This document shows, in pieces, positions 37,107 to 48,100 of a stretch of 64,000 nucleotides of DNA; positions within the stretch are counted from its first letter, which is position 1, and every line of letters begins with the position of its first letter. The stretch is from Bradyrhizobium xenonodulans. Its GTDB lineage: Bacteria; Pseudomonadota; Alphaproteobacteria; Rhizobiales; Xanthobacteraceae. The notes under the pieces were generated by a model, which worked only from the letters and a program-made list of their open reading frames with translations, was not told the origin of the DNA and made no database searches. Location: NCBI RefSeq assembly GCF_027594865.1, contig NZ_CP089391.1, positions 7,160,501-7,224,500 of the forward strand, written 5' to 3'. The translations under genes and the position numbers were made by a program.

Positions 37107-39359
37107 CTACTCTAGATTATCCAACACTGCTCTTAAGATGCTGGCAGTTCCTTTGCCCACAGCCCAGATCGGCTCACCCTCAGGTAAGGCGTCCTTCACG
37201 CAATAGAACGCTTGGTGACTGCTGCTTTTCCAAGCGAACACGAACATGTCCGAGGCTTTCGCTAGATTCGCAAGCCTTGGGGTGCAAACCAAGTCTGAGT
37301 TGACTTCAACTCTGCAGCCAGGGAACATTCGTTCGAGCGCATCCTTTGCGCGGCTGCCTGCACTCTCAGAAAGGGTGTAGATGCCAAGCGTCTTGCCCGC
37401 GAGATCGGGCGGTCGAGAGGCGACTTCTTGAGTTTCGCTGGAGCGCCGAAGGGCATCAAGCGTTGCTGTCTCGATACCATAATCTTTGGCGAGGAACTCC
37501 ATCGGCAGTAAATCCTGCGGACGAAGTCTATGGGAGAAACCGCGCGCCTGTGCAAGAATCTGGACAAAGAAGCGGAGCCTCGCCTCGCGTGCGGATGCCG
37601 ATGGGCTCGGCGCTATCGCCAATGCCTCGCAAATATCAAGGCTCCAAGGGAGATGTGCATACGAGCCGACACGTCGTTGCACATCCTCCAAGTCGCTGAT
37701 GAGTGACTGATAGTCGGCGTCAGATAGGCCCATTTCGAGAAGCCGGCCGAACAATTGAGCGAGCAAGTCCAGATCTGTGCGACTGAGGACCTCCTCCATG
37801 GCGATAAAAAGAAACAAAATGTTGGCGATCGAACGCAAAGCAGGCGTTGGCGTACTTTCCTCAGAAAAGAATGCAGCCATGAGATCCGGCACAGACCGGC
37901 GGACCAGCGCGGCCGCATCCCCACTAGCACCGCCTATCAATTCCGCAAACGAGTTCGAGAGCTTTTCGTTTTCGCGAAATGGCGCTATGTCCCAACCGCT
38001 CACGGCATCACGGGCCTGGAGTTCAGCCGCCTCCAGATCACGGCCGGCGGCGACGTGTTTCGCCCAGCGCATCCAAGCAATCGGATGTTCATCGGCCGCT
38101 GCGGTCTGCGATTTTCTCGAGCGAAGGGCCTCTAGCTTGGCCTGAACGGCAGGAGCGAGATTGCTGACAATGGCTGGAGCAGCGTCGATGACGCCCAGTA
38201 ATCGGCTCTTTGCCTCTTCAGTATCTATGAAAGAGACACAGAAGAGAAGCCGGCTCACCGATTTTCGACTGAGAGGCAGGGCGAGAAAGAACTCGAAAGC
38301 TCGGTCATACTGCGCGTCATCGAATGCCTCCTCAGCATCGGCCTCGCTGATCCCAGTATCCGCAGGTGCCTCTGATGCTGACGACAACGCCTGCGCCCAG
38401 ACACCTTCTCGCTCGATGTCAGGGAGAAGAGATGAGAGATTGTGGAGGATGTTGATGTCGGATCGGGTTTGCAGGCGCTCGTACAGTAGAAAGGCCTTGA
38501 TAACCCGCGGCGTCCGGATGCCGCGGCGGGACGCGAACAGTCGCGGATAGCGACAAGCGATGTGCAGTTCGAACGCCTGGAGTACCTGCACCAGCGAGCC
38601 ACCCGCCTCCACTTCCTCAATATAGGTGCGGTAAAGCGCCTCAATAATATCAGCGAGAACCTGAGGCGGCAAAGCGAGGTCCGACATCGTCGAAACCAGC
38701 CAGTGATCACGCGCGATCTGTGGCCAATACCCAAGACCTGCCTTGAGCCGGACATCGAGATAGCGCATATTTTCTTCGTTGAGCCGCCCGGTTCCCCGAA
38801 GTTCGGCGATCATCAACTCCGCCCGCGATTCATCCTGTGCAAGCAGAGCACGGTCGAACTCTGCGCGGATGCTGCCGATTGGGCGAACGGTCTGGCTTAC
38901 CGTCTGCGGGCGCAACTTTAGCGTTTCGTTATAATCGGCGATCCGTGCTGCAATTCTCTCGTTGCTCTCAGGATCGGCCCCGGCAAACCTATAGACCATG
39001 CCGCCGGATCGACTTCGCATCGCTTTCGCCATTGCGTCGTTCGATTTGACCGGTACGACATCGAAGGTGCTTAAAAACGTCGGCCCGAGCCAAGCTTTTA
39101 GTTCCGCCCCCAATTCGAGGCCACCTTCTGCTGTTTGGGTTGTCGCGTACCAACCAGCAATTCTACCATCACGAATGAAGGGCAGGAGAATCGGCGCGCG
39201 CTGATCATGACTTGCGAGTTTTTGAAGCCATGGTCGAATGTGATTGGCAATGGCTACCGCAACAACGCCGGTCCGAAGAGCCTCCCAATCAAGCCCATTC
39301 GGTGAGGTGAAAAACGTGCGGAGCCATCCGAGATCGCTTGTAGACAACCCATCGATCAT
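37107..39359 (-). CDS. dpdD: DpdD
   Basis: A 750-residue protein without a domain I recognise. It has long helical stretches and a short C-terminal region with FVFAWKSSSHQAFYCVKDAL. It is named from its place as the last gene of the dpdE-K operon, which it joins by a 4-base overlap with dpdK, and from its length, which suits DpdD. In Salmonella dpdD is among the genes needed for restriction of unmodified DNA. Its exact biochemical role is not known to me. Confidence 0.72.
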   Translation of the reverse strand: MIDGLSTSDLGWLRTFFTSPNGLDWEALRTGVVAVAIANHIRPWLQKLASHDQRAPILLPFIRDGRIAGWYATTQTAEGGLELGAELKAWLGPTFLSTFDVVPVKSNDAMAKAMRSRSGGMVYRFAGADPESNERIAARIADYNETLKLRPQTVSQTVRPIGSIRAEFDRALLAQDESRAELMIAELRGTGRLNEENMRYLDVRLKAGLGYWPQIARDHWLVSTMSDLALPPQVLADIIEALYRTYIEEVEAGGSLVQVLQAFELHIACRYPRLFASRRGIRTPRVIKAFLLYERLQTRSDINILHNLSSLLPDIEREGVWAQALSSASEAPADTGISEADAEEAFDDAQYDRAFEFFLALPLSRKSVSRLLFCVSFIDTEEAKSRLLGVIDAAPAIVSNLAPAVQAKLEALRSRKSQTAAADEHPIAWMRWAKHVAAGRDLEAAELQARDAVSGWDIAPFRENEKLSNSFAELIGGASGDAAALVRRSVPDLMAAFFSEESTPTPALRSIANILFLFIAMEEVLSRTDLDLLAQLFGRLLEMGLSDADYQSLISDLEDVQRRVGSYAHLPWSLDICEALAIAPSPSASAREARLRFFVQILAQARGFSHRLRPQDLLPMEFLAKDYGIETATLDALRRSSETQEVASRPPDLAGKTLGIYTLSESAGSRAKDALERMFPGCRVEVNSDLVCTPRLANLAKASDMFVFAWKSSSHQAFYCVKDALPEGEPIWAVGKGTASILRAVLDNLE

Positions 39360-39895
39360 GCGCCGCCCTCGGCATACGATTCAAAGTTCAGCCGCGCTTC
39401 AGCTAGTGTCTTCAAACTGGTGTCGTAGATGACCATCTCGTCATTTAGTTCAAGTCCGTTGTAGGTCAAATTCATCGAGCCCGACAACAGACCGCGCTTG
39501 AGAAGCACACCCTTCGTATGCAGATGCTGACGGCGCACAATCGTGAGCTTGTCCCTCAGGCCTGCTTCAGCCGCGGCATCGGAGATCGCGGCGATTAGTG
39601 CGTCATTATGCTGGTCGAAACTCGTTGCAATGCCTAAACGTGACCCGCGCGCCATCAAGTCCACAGCAATTTCGACAAGTCGGATTTCACGGCTACCCCA
39701 ATCGGGATTGACTGCGTCAAAGCCCCCGGCGCGATTATCAAACAGCACAACGTTGCTGATCCAGGGACTGACCAGCCATGCCCTATCGCGATGCGGTGCG
39801 AGCAATTCGCCGAGAAACATCAGTTGTAACAGCTCGCGGATAAGGTTCTGACTGGTCACCGCACTCTTGAAGATGCGGCGGGTCTCGAAACTCAT
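39356..39895 (-). CDS. dpdK: DpdK, phospholipase D-like nuclease domain protein
   Basis: A 179-residue protein with one PLD-type HKD motif, HLHTKGVLLKRGLLSGSMNL (His, Lys, then GSxN), the arrangement found in PLD-family nucleases. Earlier it has WISNVVLFDNRAG. As a single-motif protein it would need to dimerise to form one active site. In the Dpd context it is the probable DNA-cleaving component, though that is an inference. Both ends overlap neighbouring genes by four bases. Confidence 0.82.
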   Translation of the reverse strand: MSFETRRIFKSAVTSQNLIRELLQLMFLGELLAPHRDRAWLVSPWISNVVLFDNRAGGFDAVNPDWGSREIRLVEIAVDLMARGSRLGIATSFDQHNDALIAAISDAAAEAGLRDKLTIVRRQHLHTKGVLLKRGLLSGSMNLTYNGLELNDEMVIYDTSLKTLAEARLNFESYAEGGA

Positions 39896-42800
39896 TGAAG
39901 CGCCTCCGCGACATCGAGGTCGACCTGAAGGCTATCCGCCACGCGTCGAACCGCCTGGACGCGCGCGAAGACTGATAGATAGTTGGCCTGAACCGGATTG
40001 GTTGCAATGAAGCTCAAGGCGTCAGCGAGAAGGACTGAAGACGCCATGGGGCAAGATAAGGTCACGGCACCGACATCGGCGAGTCGTTCGAGGCATTTTT
40101 CTTTCCAATCGACCTCGCTAACATCGATCGAATACAGACCTTCTTCAAAGTAGGATCTTAGCAACAACGGTTCGGGTAATGGGAGGTCTACGTAGGGGGA
40201 GTAGAGCCTAAGGCCTGATTGCCGAATCTGCGCTCCGCGAGGCCAAAGCAATCCGTATATGACGCCGAAGCGCCATTGGTCAGGGTTTATGGTCGGTGCA
40301 TCTATACCTGCAAAGGCGAGCGCGGCATCGATATCACCCCGTCGAGCAAGTCGGTACGCGATGACACGCGCGTCCAGTTCGACGCCCAGGCGTTGCTCCT
40401 GCGCATTCCACTGCCGTATGGCTTCAAGAAAGAACGCGTCACTCTCAGAACTCGACCCCGGCCGGAGCACTCTGTTGGCAAGCGCCACGATGAACGCATG
40501 AAAAGTCGCAAAGCCTTCCTCAGCGAGAGACTGACGTAGCACGGAGAAGGCGCTGTAGCTTTCGTACGCGCCGTAGGCACTGCGAAAGGCCTGCGCGGCC
40601 AACGACACCCCGCCGTCAGTATCATTTTCGACAACAGTCTCCAGGTACCGCTGAAGTTGAAAGTCGCTTAGCGAGAAGTCGTTATCGCGCAGAGCCGCGG
40701 TCATCAAGTTGAAGAACCGGCGCGGATCCTCAGCATATTGACGAAGAGCCTCCTCGATGTGCCCGTTGCCTCCCGGCGCCAACTCGGTGATCCACACTTC
40801 CGCGCTTGGCTCGCCCGCGAAGACGTCATCCTCCTCCCGAGGCCCCGCGTCGATGTCGACGACCAGAGCATCACCGTCAATCTCTGGGCACAAGCTTAGG
40901 ACCGCGCTAAAGGCGGCCGCTCCCGCCGTGGCAGTGAAACGCTCGCGGAGCCACGGCTCCCAATCGGCGGTGATCGGAGTCCATAGAATCGCGGCTAGAT
41001 CAAATAGGCCTGCATGGACCCTTGGGTCGGCAAGAAGGGCTGCAAGATCCTGCCGCAATCGGTCCTGAACATTGGCTTGCGCATTGATGTCGTCGACCAC
41101 GGCCGACTGAAAGAGTACATCGAGCGTTTGCTGTAAGCTCAGGTCAGCAGTGCCTCCCGCCAGATTAGCCGCAGCCCCTTGCAGGCTGATCGACCTGGCG
41201 ATTGCCTCGTTGCTCAGTGAGGCCAGCAGCAGGTGCGCCAGCCATTCTCGGGCGAACGGACTGTCCACCATTACGAGGTATTCGCCGCGCAAGGCTTGGT
41301 CGTGAAAACGAGCCGTGCGCATTGCTCGGTAGCGAATATCCGATTCGTCACCGAGATCAGACCACATGGCTTGTGGAAAGCGCAGTCTGATGGTCATGGC
41401 ATCAACCGCCAAGCTAAAGCCCAGTGCAGCCGGAGACTCCCCCATTTCGAAGCTGAATTCTTTTACAAGGGCGGTCCCGTCTTGAAAGTTGATTGTGGCG
41501 TCGCTAACGAGCGCCATGCGCCTTAGTTCGACCGGACTGAGGCCCTGGTGCGTATGGAATCGCACGTCCGCAACATGGCGAGCCCAATGGCTGCTCTGCG
41601 GCGGCTCAAGCACAAGTCCTGATTGACGTGCGACGATCTGGGTACGCCACCGCAGTCTGGCGTTGGAAGTATCGACAATATTGGGAGGAGGCAACTGCAC
41701 CGTGATGACCCGCGGCCGGTACACCGGAACACGTCGTGGGCCCGCAAATGATTGAATTAACCAATCGCCGAGTGGATCCGCCTGCACGCAAGAATCGAGC
41801 GCAAATTTTTGGGCACGATTCTGATCTGGTTGCGGGCACAGCCAGTGACGTTCGCGTCCATGGCTAAGCCCGAACCGGCGAGACACGCGGCCTGCCGCAA
41901 ACTCACGCATCGCCTGTGCGATGGGCATTGTAACAGGATCCGGGGGCACACCTCCTGCTCGGGGCAAGACGATCTCGACCTCGGGAAGATTCAATTCGCT
42001 AAAGAGATTGGCCGGCACAAACTCGGGAAGCGGTGAATTTCGGATCTGGTAGTCGCCGCCGGCCTGGCCGTTGGCGCGCCACCCGGTCTCGAGCCGACGA
42101 AGCGCCGTTGGTAGCACTTGCGTTAGCAGCGGCCGTGGATGTTCCCATAGCAATGATTGCACCTCGTCCGTGCCGAGACGCAACGCGTTAGATATGAAGG
42201 TCGCATATCGGTCCTGCTCGGAAGCGTCGATCAGCAAACGCCGCATTATGCTCGCCAGGCGCGCCTGCCGCTCGCGTTGGTTCGGTGCTGACGCCGGCCC
42301 GACCAGATTTGTCCAAACACTCCCCCTTGTGCCTGGACCGATCATCTGACTGAGATAGTCAAGCGTTACGTAGACACCTTGGATTCGCTCGACATAGCGA
42401 TTACCAATCGGAAGCGACCGAACAGGCACTTGGGGATCAAATAGAAGGTCATAGCCTTGGTATGCAATACGGTCGCGACCGTAATCGGAAAGAACCGCGA
42501 CAGTCCACGGCCGCATGCGCCGCGATCGGCCAGCGCGACCTTTTCGTTGCAGAAACTGAGCGACGTCGACAGGCGCCTTGTGCTGGATGACGCCGCCGAC
42601 GCGAGGATCGTTGAAGCCGACTTCCAGGGACGCGGTGGCGACGATAATGTCGAGATTGTTGCCCACCCCTGGATCCATCGCCATGACCCGTCCAACGGAC
42701 TTGCGATCGTTCGACTGAAGGCTATGGCCGATTTCGACTGGCACTTCCCAGTCCTGCCCATGAAGCTTGCGCTGTTGGCTCGACATTGGTCTTCTCAGAA

Positions 42801-44439
42801 CAGCAAGTCCGCCATTGGGGTGGCGCCTCATGTCAACCGCACCAGTGCTCCGCCGGCCTTCTGCGTCGAGCATCGCGAAATACATTCGATTGATGACGTC
42901 GATGTTGTCGGCAAACAGGAACAGGCGTTCGCCGAAAATACCCTCGCTCTTAAGCACGTCGGGTGCATCGAGTATACGCGAAAGCAGCATCGCGGCTTGG
43001 ATCGTGGTCGACAGGAGCGCTGTGCGCGAAACCGGATCGCCGCGCAGCGCGATCAGGTATTCGGCACCTTCGGCGATCATATCGCCAACGCTCGGCGCGA
43101 CCTCAATGGAGGCATGTTCGTTTAAACCTGTCAGCCGTCCAAAGAAGCGCGCGCCATCGGTAAGCGTCGCTGAAAGGCCAACAAAGCTCACCGGTTTGCC
43201 GAGCAGGTGACGCCAACGGCGAAGTAAGAAGGCAACCTGCGCGCCAGAGCCTCCGGAATATGTATGAACTTCGTCGAGGAGCATCATCTCGACCGGTCGT
43301 CGGCAAAGGTCGCCCAGCCCAAATAGATGACGAACCCGGTCGTCTCCCATGCGCTGGTTAAGCATCTCCGTCGTCGTGAACAGAATGTCGGGGCTTTCCC
43401 GCTCAAGCCTGCTACGCGTCAGGATGATTTCGTCGCTCTCAATTCGCTTTCCGCATTCGAGACAAGATAGCCGCTCGGTTCCCATGCGACGGTCGGCTTC
43501 GCCCCAAACCATTTCGCCGTCGCAACCGTCGCGGGGACAACGCAGATACTCACAGACAATACCATCTGCGTGCGACCGCCATCCCTTTGCCTCATGGGCG
43601 GTGGCGGCGCTGTAGGGCGTTGGTCCGAAGAATGTACCGATCAGAATTTTGCGAAGTCCGCGCCCGGAGAGAGAGACATCAAGCCGCCTGGCCTGCGCAT
43701 AAACCTCCGCAAACTGATCCTTCAGCAATTCGTTGCGCGGATAGAGCGCAAGGATTTTGACCCAACGACTAGTCGCCGCGTCTCGCAGGATATGCGAAGC
43801 GATGCGAGCGAGCCCAGGCAGATAGAACGCGAGTGTCTTTCCGCTGCCCGTTCCCGCACTCACCAGCGTCGCGATCGAGCGAGAACTTTCGAAACCTCCA
43901 AGGATGCGTGCAGCAGCCGCGACCTGAAACCGAGCAAGCGTAAATTTGACCCCGTAGCTCTCAATAAGTGAAGCGATCGCCTGGCGGGCGTAGCCATCGG
44001 ACGTGACCGCACTGATCGCAGCTAAAGCCTCGAGGGCATTGATCGAGCGTTTTGGATACCGACGGCGGCGCCAGATAAAGCGAAAATCTGCTACCAGCGT
44101 GGGTGCGTTTTGCCATCCGATCAACCCACTGTGCTTTGGGAAGAGCTGTCGCAAGCGAAAAAACAGTCGTACAGCCTCTGCCATACGCGAGCGGTATCGC
44201 GTGCCGGGCGCCTCACCAATATCGAATAGCAATGCTCGGGCTTTGAGCACGTCGATCACTTGAGAGGCGCGAACCAAGCTCGACCCGTCAGCGTATCGAG
44301 GATCGTCGAGCAGGGAATCTATGAGGTCGGCGATTTCCTCAGACGTTAAGAATCCGTCGACCAGCCCCCAGGTGAGGAGGCGCGCCTCTCGCTGTTCTAT
44401 CTGATCGAGCGCCGCGAGGATGATGGTCTCATCGCTCAT
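39892..44439 (-). CDS. dpdJ: DpdJ, large DEAD/DEAH helicase
   Basis: A 1515-residue superfamily 2 helicase. Walker A is at 195-202 (AGTGSGKT in TLVSAGTGSGKTLAFYLPG). The DEVH box is in MMLLDEVHTYSGG, preceded by a zinc-ribbon-like region (CPRDGCDGEM and LSCLECGKRI). Motif VI is in QRKGRAGRSRRMR. The remaining C-terminal 700 residues are unrecognised. It probably translocates on DNA for the restriction arm of the Dpd system. The start overlaps the dpdI stop by one base (TGATG). Confidence 0.85.
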   Translation of the reverse strand: MSDETIILAALDQIEQREARLLTWGLVDGFLTSEEIADLIDSLLDDPRYADGSSLVRASQVIDVLKARALLFDIGEAPGTRYRSRMAEAVRLFFRLRQLFPKHSGLIGWQNAPTLVADFRFIWRRRRYPKRSINALEALAAISAVTSDGYARQAIASLIESYGVKFTLARFQVAAAARILGGFESSRSIATLVSAGTGSGKTLAFYLPGLARIASHILRDAATSRWVKILALYPRNELLKDQFAEVYAQARRLDVSLSGRGLRKILIGTFFGPTPYSAATAHEAKGWRSHADGIVCEYLRCPRDGCDGEMVWGEADRRMGTERLSCLECGKRIESDEIILTRSRLERESPDILFTTTEMLNQRMGDDRVRHLFGLGDLCRRPVEMMLLDEVHTYSGGSGAQVAFLLRRWRHLLGKPVSFVGLSATLTDGARFFGRLTGLNEHASIEVAPSVGDMIAEGAEYLIALRGDPVSRTALLSTTIQAAMLLSRILDAPDVLKSEGIFGERLFLFADNIDVINRMYFAMLDAEGRRSTGAVDMRRHPNGGLAVLRRPMSSQQRKLHGQDWEVPVEIGHSLQSNDRKSVGRVMAMDPGVGNNLDIIVATASLEVGFNDPRVGGVIQHKAPVDVAQFLQRKGRAGRSRRMRPWTVAVLSDYGRDRIAYQGYDLLFDPQVPVRSLPIGNRYVERIQGVYVTLDYLSQMIGPGTRGSVWTNLVGPASAPNQRERQARLASIMRRLLIDASEQDRYATFISNALRLGTDEVQSLLWEHPRPLLTQVLPTALRRLETGWRANGQAGGDYQIRNSPLPEFVPANLFSELNLPEVEIVLPRAGGVPPDPVTMPIAQAMREFAAGRVSRRFGLSHGRERHWLCPQPDQNRAQKFALDSCVQADPLGDWLIQSFAGPRRVPVYRPRVITVQLPPPNIVDTSNARLRWRTQIVARQSGLVLEPPQSSHWARHVADVRFHTHQGLSPVELRRMALVSDATINFQDGTALVKEFSFEMGESPAALGFSLAVDAMTIRLRFPQAMWSDLGDESDIRYRAMRTARFHDQALRGEYLVMVDSPFAREWLAHLLLASLSNEAIARSISLQGAAANLAGGTADLSLQQTLDVLFQSAVVDDINAQANVQDRLRQDLAALLADPRVHAGLFDLAAILWTPITADWEPWLRERFTATAGAAAFSAVLSLCPEIDGDALVVDIDAGPREEDDVFAGEPSAEVWITELAPGGNGHIEEALRQYAEDPRRFFNLMTAALRDNDFSLSDFQLQRYLETVVENDTDGGVSLAAQAFRSAYGAYESYSAFSVLRQSLAEEGFATFHAFIVALANRVLRPGSSSESDAFFLEAIRQWNAQEQRLGVELDARVIAYRLARRGDIDAALAFAGIDAPTINPDQWRFGVIYGLLWPRGAQIRQSGLRLYSPYVDLPLPEPLLLRSYFEEGLYSIDVSEVDWKEKCLERLADVGAVTLSCPMASSVLLADALSFIATNPVQANYLSVFARVQAVRRVADSLQVDLDVAEALQ

Positions 44440-45167
44440 CAGCCGCGCCCCTTCGCACTTACGCGATAATTGTCGAAACTATCGTTTTCCTTGAGCCAGT
44501 TCACAACTTCAGGGGTGAGCAGCGCAAGCGGTGCTCCGCTGACCGAAAGTACAGCCTCGAGAAACTGCTTTACCGCGGCGGGCACCGCAAAATCAAAGTT
44601 TTGCGCAACTGCTTCAAGATCCGCGGCCAATTCTTTGACGCGGTCGATAGCTGCTCGATCAGCAGGCAGTGTTTCGAAAGCTGCCTTAAGCCGATCAAAA
44701 AGTCTCTGATACTCGTTGAAAGCGGCGTCGTTCGCCTTTGTCCGGGCAAGACGCGACCTGATGACTGCCGGGGCGTCGCCGGCGAAAACATGCTGACGGT
44801 ATGCCCGCCAAGCGGCCATGACTGCCGAAGCGAGATCGCGCGATGCGGTATCAATTTCGTCCAGCATCGACCTCCACGCCTGCGCTCTCTTCAGCGTTGA
44901 AGCCTTGGGCTGCGCGCGAAATCTCTCAAGGATGCCTCCGGCGCGTTTACGGGCGGCGAGCAACGAAGCCGGCGGCGGCACTGCAATAGCCGCATCGACT
45001 AGCCTGACCTGGTTCGTTAAGTGAGTACCCAGCTTCTCAGCTCGTCCAGCGAGATCGCCGCGCAGACCCTCAAGATCACCGGCTTCGGCTACGCTTGAAC
45101 CCAACTTATCAAGGCGAGCAAGTCGCTCGCGGAGCGCTGTTGCCCGCGCCGGTAGCGTAGTTGTCAT
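44439..45167 (-). CDS. dpdI: DpdI
   Basis: A 242-residue, mostly helical protein with Leu- and Ala-rich heptads near the N-terminus (LRERLARLDKLGSSVAEAGDL) that look like a coiled coil. No catalytic motif is visible. It is named by position between dpdH and dpdJ, with overlaps of four and one bases. In Salmonella dpdI belongs to the restriction genes. Confidence 0.7.
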   Translation of the reverse strand: MTTTLPARATALRERLARLDKLGSSVAEAGDLEGLRGDLAGRAEKLGTHLTNQVRLVDAAIAVPPPASLLAARKRAGGILERFRAQPKASTLKRAQAWRSMLDEIDTASRDLASAVMAAWRAYRQHVFAGDAPAVIRSRLARTKANDAAFNEYQRLFDRLKAAFETLPADRAAIDRVKELAADLEAVAQNFDFAVPAAVKQFLEAVLSVSGAPLALLTPEVVNWLKENDSFDNYRVSAKGRG

Positions 45168-48100
45168 TGGGCGGCCTCCGCAGTCTGAACAGAACCGCCG
45201 ACAATTTCGAGCAGGGTTGTAATTTCACCGCAAAGCGTCTCGGGGTCAGCCTGACTACGATCGGCCTCCTCGCGAGCGACGCTTTTTTCGGCGGCGGCAA
45301 TGAGCGTGTTGGTGGAAGCGAGAAATTCCATGGTGCGGCCGATAAGCCCGAGATCGAGCGAGCCAAGCGCGTTCAGCAATTTAGGAATTTGCTCGCGATC
45401 GGCCTCGTCAACAATTGTGGCGGCCTTGGTAACGAGATCAACGATCGGGCTCGCCTGAAACTCGACGAGGCGCCGTTCGAAATCACGCAAGTTAGTCCGC
45501 CAGTCGGACGGGAAGCTTCCTGTCGCGCTGAGCAATCGGATAATTTCCTGAAGGTCCGAAACGAAACCTGTTTTGTCAAACTTTTCGTCGAGGAACTCGT
45601 TAATGTGAGTTCGAAAGTCGCGCAACTTTGCAACGATTTGGGTCAATTGTCCCCAAAGCCGAGCCTCACCAAGTGGTCGGATGAAGGCCTTGACTTCATC
45701 AGGTAGACGATCGACAGCCTCCGGAACTGCGTCTTCGGCAATGACGTCGAGAAGACGCGCGATATCAACCGCAAAGGCCTTGCCGCCGGAACCCTGGAAG
45801 GTTGCGACGCGCTCCAGCAACTCGGATTGAAGGACATCGCGGGCAGACTTTGTACCGATATAGCCGAGTGCCGTGTCACGCATCTTGTCCCAATTGTCTT
45901 CGAAGGCTTGCCTTTCCTTTGGCTCCGGCTTTGCAAACAGAGCCGCGAGCGTGGCATCGGCGCCTGAAGGACGAATAGGTGGTGCGAGCCCAGCGATGCG
46001 CGATTGAGTAACAAGTGATCGCGCAAGGGCAGCGGCTTCCGCTTTGGCGTCCTCAACGATTAGCGGCGTCATTTGTGCGAGGAGATGATCCACGAGAGCC
46101 GCACTTGCGACATAGTCGTCATCAGCTCCTTGATAAGTCCAACGCTTCTCCTTGGCGAACCGGACAGCTCCAAGAATTCCCGCACGAACCGTGCCATTCT
46201 CGTCGAGATGATCGTCGCACAGCTTGAGTTGGCGACCGGATTGCGGGTTACCCCGGGCATTGGGAATTGTGATCCAGCTTACCCGCAGATGCGGCTCGCG
46301 CATGCGCAGACTGGGCCAGTTCAGCGCGTCCTTCATCATCGCGAAGAGAGCGCTACGAACATCATTAGCCTCCTTCTGCGGGAGTTGTGTACCCACGGCC
46401 CAAGCCTCGAGCCTAGTCCGCCATTTCTCCATTTCGGGATCGACGGTTGGGACAACCGGACTTGTCCAATCGTCACGTTCCGTTTCCAAGGGTTTAATCG
46501 GATTGGACCCCGGCACCTTGACTCGAGGTGGCTCGGGTACAAACGGAATATTGGCAATTTCGGCCGGTGTTGGCAGTCTGAAAGTCGTAAAGACTGCCGG
46601 CGGAATATGACCGATCGCCGCGACGTCTACAGGATTTCCACCCCAGACCGCCAGCAAGGTAGCAAGGCGCCGGCTGGTCTGCTCGGCTTGGTGGCTCTGG
46701 CGAATCCAGTTAGCAATGGTGGCATTAGGACGGCAATCTTGGAAGTCCGAGGGCGGAAACTGACCTGCCTCATAGGACTGACGCATCAACAGCGTGTGCC
46801 GTAGAATCTCGTTGATGACACGCCGCGGATTGAAGATCAGCCTGGCGCCTTCAGACAAATGTCGCTCTGCGAGTTGTTCTATGGCATTCCTATTGAAAGG
46901 AAACAGGGAAACGCCTTTGGCGTCGAAGCCGAATGCGGGGACAGCCTCGCTGCCCTCCTCGCCTAGGTCTTCATCACGCCATACGGGAATCCAATCGGCC
47001 ATCGATTGTTCGGAGTCGCGTTGCTTGAATAGCCGCCGCAACTCCTGTTCGCCCCAGCGCGCGGCATTCAAGTAAGCGCCGATCATTTCGATCACGCCAG
47101 CTTTGATTTGCTCATCGCTCTGCGCGTGACTGCCGATGACCCATTCTCTCTGAGCGCGGGTTAAAATCGTGTCCCGGAAAGCAAGGTAGCCATCCGTGAG
47201 AGCGATTGCAGTTCGCATCGTCGCACGCACCTTCTTTCCTTCATATTCACCTTCCTGAATGCAGACTTTAAGAAGAACATCCTGAATGCCTGCGAGCGCT
47301 TGAAAATCCTCAATCAGCAACACGAGATCTTTGCCGTCCTCGAACAGGATCTTTCGAACCGCCAGGATGATGTCCTGAAGCGTCATCCCCCCGGTGCTCT
47401 GCTCGAGTTGGAACACATTGGCAATCGCTGGGTCCACCGCATCGTTCAGGAGGTCAACGATTGGCTTCAGGCGCTCGGCCGGCGCAATCGCGATTTGCAC
47501 CTGATAGTATTCTCGAACCTGCCTCGCTGCTTGGTTGAGATCGATCTCCCGTGGCAGCATCAGATCTTCGGCGGCGAATTGAGACAACGTCTCATCGTCG
47601 CTCTCGGAGCGACCGCCAATCGCCCGAGCTACAACGCGAGTTAGAACGTTGGTTATGAAATGTTGATCGAGGGCCGCATCGGAGAAGAGACGGGGCAGTT
47701 TTTCCGCATGACCGATCAGCGCCTTGAGATGCGTACGGTTCGGGTGTTCCCGAAGTTCGGCGATCATTCGTTCGCGCCGCGCGCTGAGCGCGTTCTCGAG
47801 ATGCGCGCGGAAAGTGATGACCGCGTCCTTAACGTTGACCTCAGCTACCGCGCGGTTCAGGTCCGCACTCGGTTTGGCATAACGAGGATCGTTGGCAAGC
47901 GGTGCTAGGATCAGCTCAACTACGGTACGCAGACTAGCGCTCTTCGGAATCCGGATGATATGCAACTGCCTGCTTTTGGGGGAGCGATGCAACTGGGCGT
48001 CAAGCCAGCGGATGATATGCGACTTACCGACACCGGAGGGTCCGGTTATCGGCACTATCAGGGCGCCCCCAGGCACATCATTCGTCAGAAAGGCGTCGAG

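Noticed and set aside
42457..43125. Plus-strand frame of 222 codons inside dpdJ
   Set aside because: Antisense to the DpdJ helicase gene and without any recognisable protein feature.
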